Assembly: GCA_002104895.1 (NCBI GenBank)
Contig: MCFG01000430.1
Span: 1-45,000, forward strand
DNA length: 45,000 bases
Source: Anaeromyces robustus
Taxonomy: Eukaryota; Neocallimastigomycota; Neocallimastigomycetes; Neocallimastigales; Neocallimastigaceae
Direction: 5' to 3'
A program made the translations under genes and the position numbers. The stretch's first letter is position 1. Each line of letters opens with the position of its first letter. This document shows, in pieces, positions 27,148-41,419 of this stretch. The notes under the pieces were generated by a model. That model was not told the DNA's origin. It saw nothing but the letters and a program-made list of their open reading frames with translations, and made no database searches.

Positions 27148-27593
27148 TAAAATTACTTTTTAGCTACTGGTCTGTGGAAAGAAAACATTCCAAGTTGAGA
27201 ACTAGTAGTACCACAAGAATCAAGAGTTTTATTTGAATTTTTTATTTCATCAAGTTGAGCATCTTCAGTTTCTATAACAGATGTAGATTCAGAAGTTTTA
27301 TCATCGGTTTTACTTGGTGAAGTGTCATTATTAGAATTTGAATTAGTAGTACCATTACTAGTATTTGAATTAGTGTCAGTATTGGTATTAGCATTGGTAT
27401 TAGTTTTAGCAGTAGTATCACTTTGAGCATTAGTATCATTTTGAGTACTAGTTTCACTTTGAGTATTACTATTAGTTGAAGGGGTATTTTCATTATTACC
27501 ATCATTATTAGTATCAGTAGCTACTTCATCAGCAGCTTTTGTCATTAGTATTATACAAAATAATAATACTATAAAAAATAATTTTGAATTCAT
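25950..27593 (-). CDS. Secreted Ser/Thr/Asn-rich surface protein, three exons
   Basis: Exons (minus strand): 27593-27157, 26766-26632, 26361-25950; 327 codons plus stop. Both introns (27156-26767 and 26631-26362) are GT..AG and the frame is kept across both junctions. The product starts with a clear signal peptide (MNSKLFFIVLLFCIILMTKA). A low-complexity region rich in Thr, Asn and Ser (about 22-110), likely O-glycosylated, follows. A folded domain of about 150 residues contains NFTIIWYYN, ITIGLYYED, YNWKIMYDD, RPNEKYKLRISG and RPFYIAEN. The strand-like pattern with TI.W, I.L and W.I elements is reminiscent of the Kre9/KNH-type domain of fungal wall proteins, but this is a weak resemblance. 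The C-terminus is hydrophobic (IILPIAIAFYYLF) with no basic tail, consistent with a GPI-anchor signal or a terminal membrane segment. A cell-surface location is likely; function is unknown. Confidence 0.82.
26938..27077. repeat. ATAA/ATAAATATAA repeats inside an intron
   Basis: Tetra- and decanucleotide A/T repeats fill most of the first intron of the secreted-protein gene. Confidence 0.75.
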
Positions 27594-30459
<2,866 letters not shown>

Positions 30460-32481
30460 TTACCATTCTAATTCAAAACCATCCTATTTAATATATAAAA
30501 AAATATTATTTTTAAAAAAAAACATTAATAACATTAATAATTAAATTTATTTATAGATATTATTATTTGATATACAATAAAAAGATACAATAAAAAAATA
30601 ATAATAAACTTACTCTATGAATGAATTTTCCGTTTAAGGATTGTGGATCTTGTTCATATTTATCTAAAACCTTAATCATACAATCAACAGCTTCAGTTGG
30701 AGTCTTATCACCTTCATAATTGGTCATCTTAGACTTGACCATACCTGGATGTCTTTATATATATATATATGTATATATGTATAATTTAATATAATTTAAT
30801 ATAATTGAATAACAAATAATATTATATATATTTTTCATTTTTTCAATTTATATATATATATATATCTTTTATATTTACAATAATAAGACTGGGTGTGGAA
30901 TATCATGCTTTAAGGAAATAGCAACAGCATTTAAAGCAGCTTTAGAAGCTCTGTAGGCATAGTAACCACCACTACCATTATCACCAATAGAACCCATTCT
31001 TGAAGTAATGTTAACAACACGAGAGTTTTTACCGAGACTTTTTTTTATTATTATTTTTTTTTTAATTGAAATTATTTTTTTTTTACAAAAAAAAAAAAAA
31101 AAAGTTTTAAATATATAATATTATATCATTAGTTTTATAATGAATATACTTTCTAATATATATAATGATTATTTATGTAAAAGTAATAAATTTTATTAAA
31201 TTATAATAAACATACGCTAAGTTTGGTAATAAAGTTCTAGTTACGAAAAGTGGACCAACACAGTTAACTTTAAATTGTCTAACCATTTCTTCTGGAGTAA
31301 TTTGTTCTAAATTACCATCGTTGTAAACTATTTATTTATTTGTTTATTTATTATTATAATTATTATTATTATTGATATTGTTATTGTTATTGTTATTAAT
31401 ATTGTTATTATTATTGATATTGATATTATTATTGTTATTATTATTATTATCGATTAAAATATATATAAAACACAAAAAAAAAAAAAAAAAAAAAAAAGAA
31501 AAAAATACGTAAATATTTATAATACATAAGTTATAACGTATATATAAAATTAAAACATAATATTTATTAAATAGTATATATATATATATAATGATGAATT
31601 AAAAAAAAAAAAAAAAAAACTTACCACCAGCATTGTTAATTAATAAATCAATTTTTTGACCCTTTAACTTGTCAGCTAAAGCATAAATGGATTCTGGATT
31701 AGAAACATCTAAGTCAATAATTTTAGCACCAGTTTGAGCTAACTATATATAATATTTTAAAATAATATATTATATATATATATTAAATATTTATATTTTA
31801 ATAAGGTAAATAGAAAAAAAAATATTATATATACATAAGCATATAATTATTTATAAATATTAAAAAAAAAAAAAAAAAAACATACTTCAGTGGCTCCGGC
31901 AATATCACGAGCGGTACCAATAACTTCATAACCTATATTTATTTAAATAAAGTAATTTAATAATAAATTAACAAATTTTGTTTTTCGTTTTTATTATTTT
32001 TTTTAATTTTATTTTTTTTTTATTTTATTATTTTATTTTATTTTATTTTATTTTGCTTTATTTTGTTTTGTTTTATATATATCAATAATACTGATTATTA
32101 ATGATATTTTTTTTAAGTTTTTAATGTTATTCAAGCACATCACTTTTTTTTATTCGTATACTATACCTCTTTTGGCAAAAAGAGTAGCCCAAGCTAAACC
32201 AATACCTATTATTATAATATTTTTATTTTTAAAATAATTTTAAAAAAATATATATATATATAAGAAATAATTATTTTTTTTTTGATTTGTTAATCGTCCA
32301 TCAAATAATTTAATTATATATGTATATTTAATATTTTTATTATTGTCCTTTTTTTTTTTTTTTTCATGAATATATACATTAATTATAATATATATTTTCA
32401 TATATATATTTTATATTTTAATACTTTATTATACTAACCTCTGTTGGCAGCAGTAATAAAAACAGTTTGAACGTATGACAT
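30460..32481 (-). CDS. Short-chain dehydrogenase/reductase, eight exons
   Basis: Exons (minus strand): 32481-32439, 32205-32167, 31932-31886, 31742-31625, 31327-31216, 31037-30879, 30752-30614, 30483-30460; 226 codons plus stop. All seven introns are GT..AG and every junction keeps frame. It is a classical SDR with a Rossmann fold binding NAD(P). The cofactor motif is TAANRGIG (10-17), with Ala where most SDRs have the first Gly. NNAG is at 79-82, the catalytic Ser at about 132 (NITSRMG), YRASK supplies Tyr148 and Lys152, and HPGM (174-177) follows as the PG motif. The compact length and the C-terminal GKFIHRDGFELEW resemble C-factor/CsgA-like and carbonyl-reductase-like SDRs. The substrate cannot be deduced. 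No organelle-targeting sequence is visible, so it is probably cytosolic. The last exon codes for only seven residues plus stop. Confidence 0.92.
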
Positions 32482-35400
32482 TTTTTTTAAATTTTTCTAT
32501 TGATTTATATTTTAAGTATGCTTTTGACGAATAGACAAAAGAAAAAAAAATTAAAATAAAATTATTTTTTTTAATGTATATTAAAATTTGATAAGATTAA
32601 CTTTTTATTTAATACTTCAATGAATTAAATTAAATAATAATTAATATAATATAATATGTTATATTATATTATATTATATATAAATATATTATTTTATTTT
32701 ATATTTTTACTAATAATATTGAAATGACAGCGGAATATATTTAAAAAATTAACGGAAGAATCTATAGTAATAGTTACAGTTCGTTATCGTATATTACTAA
32801 TAAACTAAATTAATATAGTTTATTTTATATATAATAATTTAATATATAATATATTATAGTTAATCATTAAACCATAATAAATATAAATAAAAATAAATTT
32901 TTTTTTTTTATTTAATATTATTCATTCTGAATAATATTAAATAAATATTATTTCATGGCTTTTTTATTAATCTTTTAAAAACCACGATTTGACTTTAAAA
33001 TACATATATATATATAAATTTTTATAATATGAAAAATTTTAAAATTTTCTTTAGATTAATATAATATTTGATTAAACATTAACTTATTGAAAGAATATAT
33101 AATATTGATTTATTAAATATTAACTTTTTTGATTTATTAAATAATGTATATCATATCAATTTAATTAAGTCTAATTATATTAATTTATTAAAATTACATT
33201 CCATAAAAATAAAAGCATTTAAATATTTCTATAGAATATCTTGTTTGTTAAAAATTGTTGATTATTACTTTCATAATTACATAATATATAAATGCAATAA
33301 TATTAATTATATTTAATAATATTTTATAATTATCAAAATAAAAAATTTGTTTAATGATAAGAAAGGAATAAAAAAAATAACAATTTTCATTAATTCTGAT
33401 ATATTTATATTATTTTTTTCTATATTTATTTTTTTTTATATATAATATTTCATAATTATTGTTTAATATAAATTTAATATTTATTAGAAAGCACTATCAT
33501 CAAAAAAAGCTTAAAAATATATAATTTTATTTAGCTAATTTATGTAACAAAATAAAAAAAAATTATTTTTTTAGTTATATAATTAACATTTTAACGTTTA
33601 TATATGAAGAAATATTATTGAAGGCTATTTTATTATCAGTATTAGTTTCTTTGGTTGCTTTTTAAATTGACATCTTATGATTTAAAGATATAGCAATTTT
33701 ATCGAATGCCTTTTGATTGTGTTATAGGATTTTTCTTAGTAATATTACATTAAGAATTAAATATTGAAGATCCTTAAGAAAAATAATAATTTTCATTCTT
33801 GATATAGCTTTTTTTTTTTCTTGTAAAAAAATTTTTTTGATTTTTGAATACTACTTTTTCTTTTTTATAGTTAAATCACTGATATTTACATCATATAATA
33901 ATTGATAATAAAATATATACTAAATAAATTAATGTATATGCAGGTTTTTTTTTTTTTTTTTTTAATATTTATATAAATTTTTATATAAAAATTAAAAGTC
34001 TATAAATTAAATGTCCAGAGAATATATATAGAATACATTTGTATATCAATAAATACTATATTAATATTCTATTTCATATAAGATAATAAAGCAATATAAT
34101 TTTTAACTTGATATAATAATAAAAAATATATTAATAGGATTAAAATTAAATTTTTAAGAATAATAATAATAATAAATCATAAAAAATAGTGGTTGCTTCT
34201 TTCAAACAATTCTGAATACTTTTTTTATAAGTTCAAAAATAAGTGTTTATGTATAAAACAAAATAACGACTTAATAATAAAAATATTATTTTTACTTATT
34301 AAAATCCCATTACTTTCTCCAATAAAGAATAATTTTTGAGAAATTATATTCATAAATCTAAAAACATCAAAATATATTTTAATTTTTAATTTTTAATTTT
34401 TTTTTCTTTGCTAGAGTCAATAAGTTAATTAAAAGAATCAGTGAAATATTTATTGATATCATCATTTTCTATATTCTATTCTATAAATAAATAATAAATA
34501 TTATAATTATGACTACAAAAATACTTATGAAAATACATGTTTGATAATTCATTTTATCTTTCAACTAGTTAAGTTTTAACACAATACAAAGTGAAAATAA
34601 AAAAAAAAAGTAATAGCATTAAAATTAAATGATAAATGAAAATGTTGAGAAATATAAATATATAAACTAAAAAGTAATATAAAACCTATGATATTTTATC
34701 ATATCTATTTAAGAATATTTTTATTTTTATTTTATTTTTTTTTTTTTAAAAAAAAAAAAAAGATAATAGAATAAGTTAAAATTGTAATAAATATCATTAA
34801 ATAAATGATAGATAGTAAAATTTTTCCAATGATTGAATTACATTGAATTTAATAAATTGTATATTTCTTATTATATAGCAAATAGTAAAAAGGAATTTTT
34901 TATAATAAGGAAAAATATATATAAAATTAAAAAAAAAAACTTCAAAATTATAAATTCATAATATTATTCCTGAATTCTTTATATATCTTTAGATATAAAA
35001 AAATATTTCAATATTTTATTAATATTAACATTTATACATAACAATAAAATAAAAGAATAGAAAAAAAAATTTTTTTAATTTTTATTTACTCTTTTATTTA
35101 CTAAAATAAATAAAATATTGAATATTTTAAAATTATTTTAATATCTTTATTATGAATTTATATTTATATGGTTAAATATATAAATAAAACTTTAAAAACT
35201 TTTCCTCTTTCATCATAATTTTTCTTTATCCGTACAAAGTATTATTCCAGTATTAATAAAATTTTATATAAAACTACTATGTTTATAGTTTATCTGGTAA
35301 TTGTAATATTATTATTGGAACATTTATTATGTCTAATGATTTAAAAGAAAGATTAGAGTTCTATAGTAATAATTTATTTCAAGATAATCTTAACGATTTT

Positions 35401-35905
35401 ATTTAAGGTCATAATTAAAATCATCCAAGATAAGAATTTACTTAATTGGTAACTTTTTTAAATATAGATAAATTATATATTCTCAATATATAAATATAGT
35501 TTTTATACTTTATTTTATTTTATTATATAATTAATTGGTAAATATTTTTATTTAATATTTATTATTTATTTATTTATAATATTATATAGACATATATTTG
35601 TCTTTTCATTACAAAGAATTTCTAATGTATATACATAGTATATTAATTGATTTTTTTTTTTTTTTTTTTTTTAATCACGAGTATTAATTTTTATTATTAT
35701 AACTATTATTATTATTTATATTATTATTACTTATATATTATGAAATAATGTAAATAATAATAAAAAGAAAAAAAAGTGTTATACTTTGATTATTTTTTAT
35801 ATATAAAATTATTATAATTATCATTATTATTATTATTGTTGTTATTGTTATTGTTATTATTATAATAACAATAGTGTAATTATTAAATATCTTTTTCAAA
35901 TATAT
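32482..35905. other. Intergenic region of about 3.4 kb
   Basis: No complete gene is supportable. The 5' flank of the reductase includes a less biased patch (about 32720-32800). Between 33500 and 34650 the composition is less repetitive than typical spacer and short open stretches occur, but they match nothing I can defend. A 25-codon frame at 35329-35406 is noted separately. The part above about 35530 is the 3' flank of the receptor gene and matches the 3' flank of its duplicate near 41010-41419, so it belongs to the duplicated unit. Confidence 0.65.
35329..35406 (+). other. Possible coding relic (25-codon frame)
   Basis: The short frame MSNDLKERLEFYSNNLFQDN..., with in-frame upstream codons back to about 35281, has a varied amino-acid composition unlike the surrounding low-complexity spacer. 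It could be a fragment of a lost gene or chance. No family is recognised, and stops follow immediately. Confidence 0.25.
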
Positions 35906-38648
35906 TCATTTTTTTAAAATTGTTTGGTTACTTGTTATTTCTTTACCAAAATGTATATCCGTCATTTCATTAGAAAATATTATACTAGTATATAATTCTA
36001 TTTCAGGTTTTGTTGAATAAATTTGGGTATTTTTTTCACTTTCAGCAACATATATTGAAGATGATCCTTGAGAATAATGATAATTAATAATTTTTGATAT
36101 TATATTTTTTTTATGTACTGATGAAACATTTGATTTTTGAATAGTATTTTTCCTTTTCGTAATTATAATATCGTTTTTTGTTGAAATACGTCTATGTTCT
36201 TGATATACTCGTATCCAAATAATTATAAAGTAACTAGTAATAGTGGATAGAAAATTATAGATTATAATATTGGCATAGTATATATATATATTATTAACAA
36301 TTAATATACGTAATATAATAAAAACAAAAGCCATAATTATATTTAAATAAAGAATATATGAAATATTTTGAATATCTACATAAGTTATATCAACATTCCA
36401 TTCTAAAAATGTTAATAAAATGATTGATAATACAACAAAAATTTTAATTATAACAGAAATTATAATGTAAATTATATGAAAATTCTTAGTGAGTAAACAT
36501 GTATGAAAATTCATTCCATTTTCAATGATTTCAGTTTTAATTTGATAAGAAGATAAAAAAAATGTTAATAACATTAAAATAAAATCTACCATAATTAAAG
36601 AAATTAAAGTTATATATCTCTTTTTATAAATAAATTTGGAATATTTATTAGATTCTGGAAAATTAATTATTTCATAAATAAATAAAGGTGTAAAAAATAA
36701 AGTAAGACCAAATAAAATACATATAATTCTTGCTTTACATTTCAATTCTGTTAATTCTCCAATTAAAAAATAATTTTGTGAAATATAAATAAATAAACCA
36801 ACAAACATAGAAGACCATATCATTTTATGATATCTACAAAAATATATTTTATATTTATTTGAAAGGACGATTAAATAGGTAAAAAGCATAATAAAAAGGA
36901 TTGAAGAAGTTACGAACACCACCGTTCTTCCAATAGTGGAATTATTTTTTATAAAATATATTGAGGTAAGATAATCAATTTGTTTTAAAGTATTTTCCGC
37001 TGTTTCATTTCCATAAAGATAATTAGTAAAAAGAGAAATATATTTTGAAGAATATTCCTCATAACTCATTAAACTTGGAGAAGGTCTTGGTATAAATTGC
37101 ATATTTCTAAATGATTCACAATTATATTTATATTCACTACAAAATTCTTCATCATAATATACATCTTCTAATCCACTATATTTTTCATTTTCTAAAGCAT
37201 TTTTTATTTGCGATTTTTTAGATAATAAAAATTCTATAACTTTTGCTGAAGCAATTTTTCTTTCTTCACTAATATAATTATTAACAATTAAATTACGACC
37301 ACCAACACATGATGCTGAAATACCTGCTTTTTCACCAGGTAATTGTGAAATATATAAATCACCAAATTCACCATACCAAAATTTTCCAAATACTACTTTA
37401 CCAGAAATAATAGTTAAAACTATATCCATATCATTTAAAATAAAATTACTATCTTTAAATATATAAATATATATTAATTACAATAGATATTGTATATATA
37501 TATACATTAAGTATAGATAAGTATAAAGATATATAGATATATACAAAGTATATAGATATATAAATATATAGATATATATAATTTTTATTTTTAATATTAA
37601 TTAATAATTAAAAAAATAAAAAAATAAAAACTAATAAAATAAATATGTATATATATATATTTATATATATATATTATATTTCTTTATATATTTAATTATT
37701 AATTATTAATTTTTTTTTTCTTTTCATACCAGATGATAGTTTATTTTTTTATTTCTTTTATCATTTTAAATGCTCTTAATGCATTATCACTTCTAAATCC
37801 TGGTATATCTGATTCAATTGAATCTCTAAAAGAGTATATAAATTCTAACGACGAACAAATAGATGCTTCTCCATCTATATATATAATATTATTAATTATT
37901 TTTTTTAAAAAAAAAAAGATTAAAAAATATTATTATAATAATATAAAATAAAATCAACTTATTTTAAATATATAATAATATAAAATAAAATCAACTTATT
38001 TTAAATATATAATAATATAAAATAAAATCAACTTATTTTAAATATATAATAGCATAAAATAAAATCAACTTATTTTAAATATATAATAATATAAAATAAA
38101 ATCAACTTATTTTAAATATATAATAATATAAAATAAAATCAACTTATTTTAAATATATAATAATATAAAATAAAATCAACTTATTTTAAATATATAATAA
38201 TATAAAATAAAATTAACTTATTTTAAATATATAATAATATAAAATAAAATCAACTTATTTTAAATATATAATAATATAAAATAAAATCAACTTATTTTAA
38301 ATATATAATAATATAAAATAAATCAATTTTAAAATGAAAAAAGAAAAAAAGAAAGAAAAAAGAAAAAAGAAAAGAAAAAAAAAAAAAAAAAAAAAAAAAA
38401 GATATTGAAAATTCATATATTATACCTGACATATGACCAATATATCCTATAATATCATTATTTCCGATTTCTTTTTCTTTTTCAATGATATATTCTGCTG
38501 AATCAATTAATTCATTCCATGTTTTAGGAAGTGTTTGATTATATTTATCTATTAACTGTCTATTAGAGTAAAGTACACCAACATCAAGATATAATGGCTT
38601 AATAGTTATATATATATTTAAAATTAATATTTAAAATTAATAATATTT

Positions 38649-38719
<71 letters not shown>

Positions 38720-39434
38720 TTAATTTATTTTTGAAAAGGAATTTTTCTTTTTTTTGTATTAAATTTTTTTATTATTATTAAACGTAAAAATAATTTTTTT
38801 ATTTTTATTTTTTTTTTTTTATTTTTTTATTTTTATTTTTATTTTTATTTTTATAATTTACCAATCCAACTAATTTATCGTTATAATAACCAATTTTTGA
38901 TGCTATTCCTTTTGAATATGAATCAATTAAATCTTTTGAAATATATATTTTTAAATCTGCGGAATATTTAGCAAATCTACTGGTATAAATAGTATTCATG
39001 GTAAATATATCATAATCTGTTTGTTTTTTTCTTAACCATGTTTCCACTGTTGAAGCATATCCATCATTTAATATAGTAGAATTATCTGATGATAATAATA
39101 TATTATTTAATTGAATATCTAAATTATTTTCCTTAGCATATTCATTAAAATCTTTAACTATTTTTATAATATATGGATCTTCTGGATCATATGAAAATGC
39201 AGCAATACTAACTTCAATTCCATATACAAAACCTAATATATAGAAGTAAAGTATATTAATTAAATATTATATAATATTTTTCATATTAATGATTTTAATA
39301 TTTTCTGTAATAGTTTTATATATATATATAATTTTATATATAAATATATATGTAACATTAAAAATATCTATAAGGTAAAAATAATTTCAATACCAAATAA
39401 TATCAATAAAAAAAAATATTTTAATAATGAACAT
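35906..39434 (-). pseudogene. Solute-binding-domain/class C 7TM receptor, copy 1, with two frameshifts
   Basis: Exon equivalents (minus strand): 39434-39394, 39232-38862, 38597-38426, 37874-37730, 37452-35906. The architecture matches copy 2 (41420-44618): signal peptide, extracellular solute-binding domain, seven membrane segments and a cytoplasmic tail. Two one-base expansions break it. Exon 1 has nine A at 39408-39416 where copy 2 has eight, and exon 4 has seven T at 37744-37750 where copy 2 has six (plus-strand letters). The first disrupts the signal peptide; the second gives a stop right after the helix FKMIKEIKK. Exon 5 alone stays open for over 500 codons with few changes, including all seven membrane segments. 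It is therefore either a very young pseudogene or an intact gene with homopolymer-length errors in the assembly. Intron 3 carries a 37-bp minisatellite absent from copy 2. Confidence 0.8.
37940..38325. repeat. 37-bp minisatellite, ten units, in intron 3 of receptor copy 1
   Basis: Units are spaced exactly 37 bp apart, as judged from the recurring ATCAACTTATTTTAAATAT core (first CAAC at 37955, last at 38288). Two units carry single-base variants (one near 38050, one near 38213). The equivalent intron of copy 2 (43658-43522) has only a single partial ATAAAATCAACTT remnant. Confidence 0.93.
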
Positions 39435-39633
39435 TTTATTTTACAAATTATTAATTTTTTTTTTTTTTTTTTTTTTAATATAATAAAAAAAATTTATATT
39501 TGATTATTTATATATGTGATTTTAATATTCTGTAATTTGTAATTAAAAAGGAACTTTTTATTTATTCATTTTTAGATACAGTTTTTTTTATTATACTTTT
39601 TAAAAGAGTTTATATAATAAAAATATTAATCTT

Positions 39634-39815
39634 TACATATATTAAAAAAAATATTATAATAATAATTGTTAAAACTTTATCCACATATTAAAAAAATATA
39701 ATAATAATAATTACTTAAATTTTATCCACATATTAAAAAAATATAATAATAATAATTGTTAAAATTTTATCCACATATTAAAAAAAATATAATAATAATA
39801 ATAATTGTTAAAATT
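39634..39815. repeat. 45-bp tandem repeat upstream of receptor copy 1
   Basis: Three to four units spaced 45 bp apart are marked by TTTATCCACATATTAAAAAA (CCACATATT at 39681, 39726 and 39771). A single similar unit occurs in the matching place upstream of copy 2, at about 44840-44895, so the array expanded after the duplication. Confidence 0.88.
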
Positions 39816-39817
39816 TT

Positions 39818-39862
<45 letters not shown>

Positions 39863-40069
39863 AAAATACTACCAAGAATTTAATTAACAATAGTTGGACT
39901 TTTATTAATCCATACTTTAATATTAAATTATTAAAAAAAACTTTTTTAATTTTATAATGCACATTCAAATAAATAAATAATAAAAAAAAAAAAAATAAAA
40001 TTTTTTAAATATAAACTTTGATTTATAATTAGATTTATACATATATATATACTAATTACTTTTCAATTC

Positions 40070-40306
40070 ATTATTCTATTATTTTAAACTATAAATATGC
40101 ATTTGCCATTCATTAATCTATTATTTTAAACTATAAATATGCATTTGCCATTCATTAATCTATTATTTTAAACTATAAATATGCATTTGCCATTCATTAA
40201 TCTATTATTTTAAACTATAAATATGCATTTGCCATTCATTAATCTATTATTTTAAACTATAAATATGCATTTGCCATTCATTAATCTATTATTTTAAACT
40301 ATAAAT
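40070..40306. repeat. 42-bp minisatellite, five to six units
   Basis: Near-identical 42-bp units are marked by AAATATGCATTTGCCATTCA (ATGC at 40097, 40139, 40181, 40223 and 40265). Each carries the ATGCAT palindrome. The array lies about 640 bp upstream of the start of receptor copy 1. Confidence 0.93.
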
Positions 40307-41294
40307 GAATATTTTCATTATTTTTTTTTATCATTTTTAATATATTTACTTTTTTTTTTCCGCTCTTTATTTTTTTTATACTATTTTTCATAAAAACATA
40401 TATATATATATAATTTCACACAATAAATTTTAAATACCATAATAAGCATTAAATATACCTAAATCATTATTTAATTTTTAATTTCATAGTTTTTAATCGT
40501 ATTTAAAAAAAAAAATATTTATTAAATATAAACATTTATAGTTTAATTTTATTTTTATTTTTATTTTTATTTATTATATGATGATTTTCTTTTCTTTTTT
40601 TTTTTTTAAACGATAAAAACAATAAAAAATCAAGATTTTTTTCTTTTTTTTTTTTTTTTTCATTTTCTATTTAATTTTTAAGCTTTTTTTCTTTTTTATG
40701 TTACATAAATTTTCATTTTTATTATTTGTTTATAATTATAAATAAAAATTATTTTAAAAAGAAATATATATATAAATATATTTCTTTTTTTTTTTCCATT
40801 CAATAATTATTTATGGAAATATTTATAACAAGTTAAAAAAAAATTATTTTTGACGATCTTTTATAATAAAAAAAAAAAAAGTTAATTATTAATTCTATAA
40901 CGTTTCGTAATGTATATTTTTGCTATAAATGATTTCTACAAAATAATTTATATTTTAAATATTTCATTCCATATATTAAAACTTATTTTTTTAGGTTTAT
41001 TTTATTTTATTTTATTTTAATTGGTAAATATGTTTATTTATTATTTATTATTTATTTTTTTATTATATTATATAGATATATATTTGTGGTTTCATTATAA
41101 ATAATTAATAATGTATATATATAGATAGATATAAATTAATTGATTTTTTTTTAATCATAATTATTAATTTTTATTATTATTATTATTATTATTATCTTTT
41201 ACTATTACTTATATATTATTATGAAATAATATAAATAATAGTAAAAATAGAAAAAAGTGTTATTCTTTGATTATTTTTTATATATAAAATTATT

Positions 41295-41381
41295 ATTATT
41301 GTTGTTGTTGTTATTGTTGTTGCTGTTGTTGCTGTTGTTGTTGTTGTGGTTGTTATTGTTATTATTATTATTATTATTATA
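41295..41381. repeat. GTT/GCT/ATT trinucleotide repeat 3' of receptor copy 2
   Basis: An imperfect trinucleotide array lies just after the receptor stop codon. The 3' flank of copy 1 (about 35820-35875) has a shorter, ATT/GTT-only version, so the GCT-containing expansion is specific to this copy. Confidence 0.8.
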
Positions 41382-41419
41382 ATAATAGTATGATTATTAA
41401 ATATCTTTTTCAAATATAT

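Larger units (their letters stand above)
39816..41419. other. Spacer between the two receptor copies
   Basis: The spacer contains a poly-T block (about 39819-39860), the 42-bp minisatellite described separately, and from about 41010 the 3' flank shared with copy 1. It must hold the promoter of copy 1 and the terminator region of copy 2. No other gene is seen. Confidence 0.7.

Noticed and set aside
27272-27505. Minus-strand frame of 77 codons overlapping the secreted-protein gene
   Set aside because: It is a shadow of the Thr/Asn/Ser-rich repeat codons in another frame. The true frame has a signal peptide and continues correctly through both introns.
33590-34620. Possible relic of another 7TM receptor on the minus strand (FMNIISQKLFFIGES-like and NYQTC-like pieces)
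   Set aside because: The pieces resemble receptor segments but occur in the wrong order, with stops between them, in DNA whose bias favours such residues. This is not enough to claim homology.
37940-38325. CRISPR-like regular array
   Set aside because: The 37-bp units are contiguous, without unique spacers, and lie in a eukaryotic intron, so this is a minisatellite.
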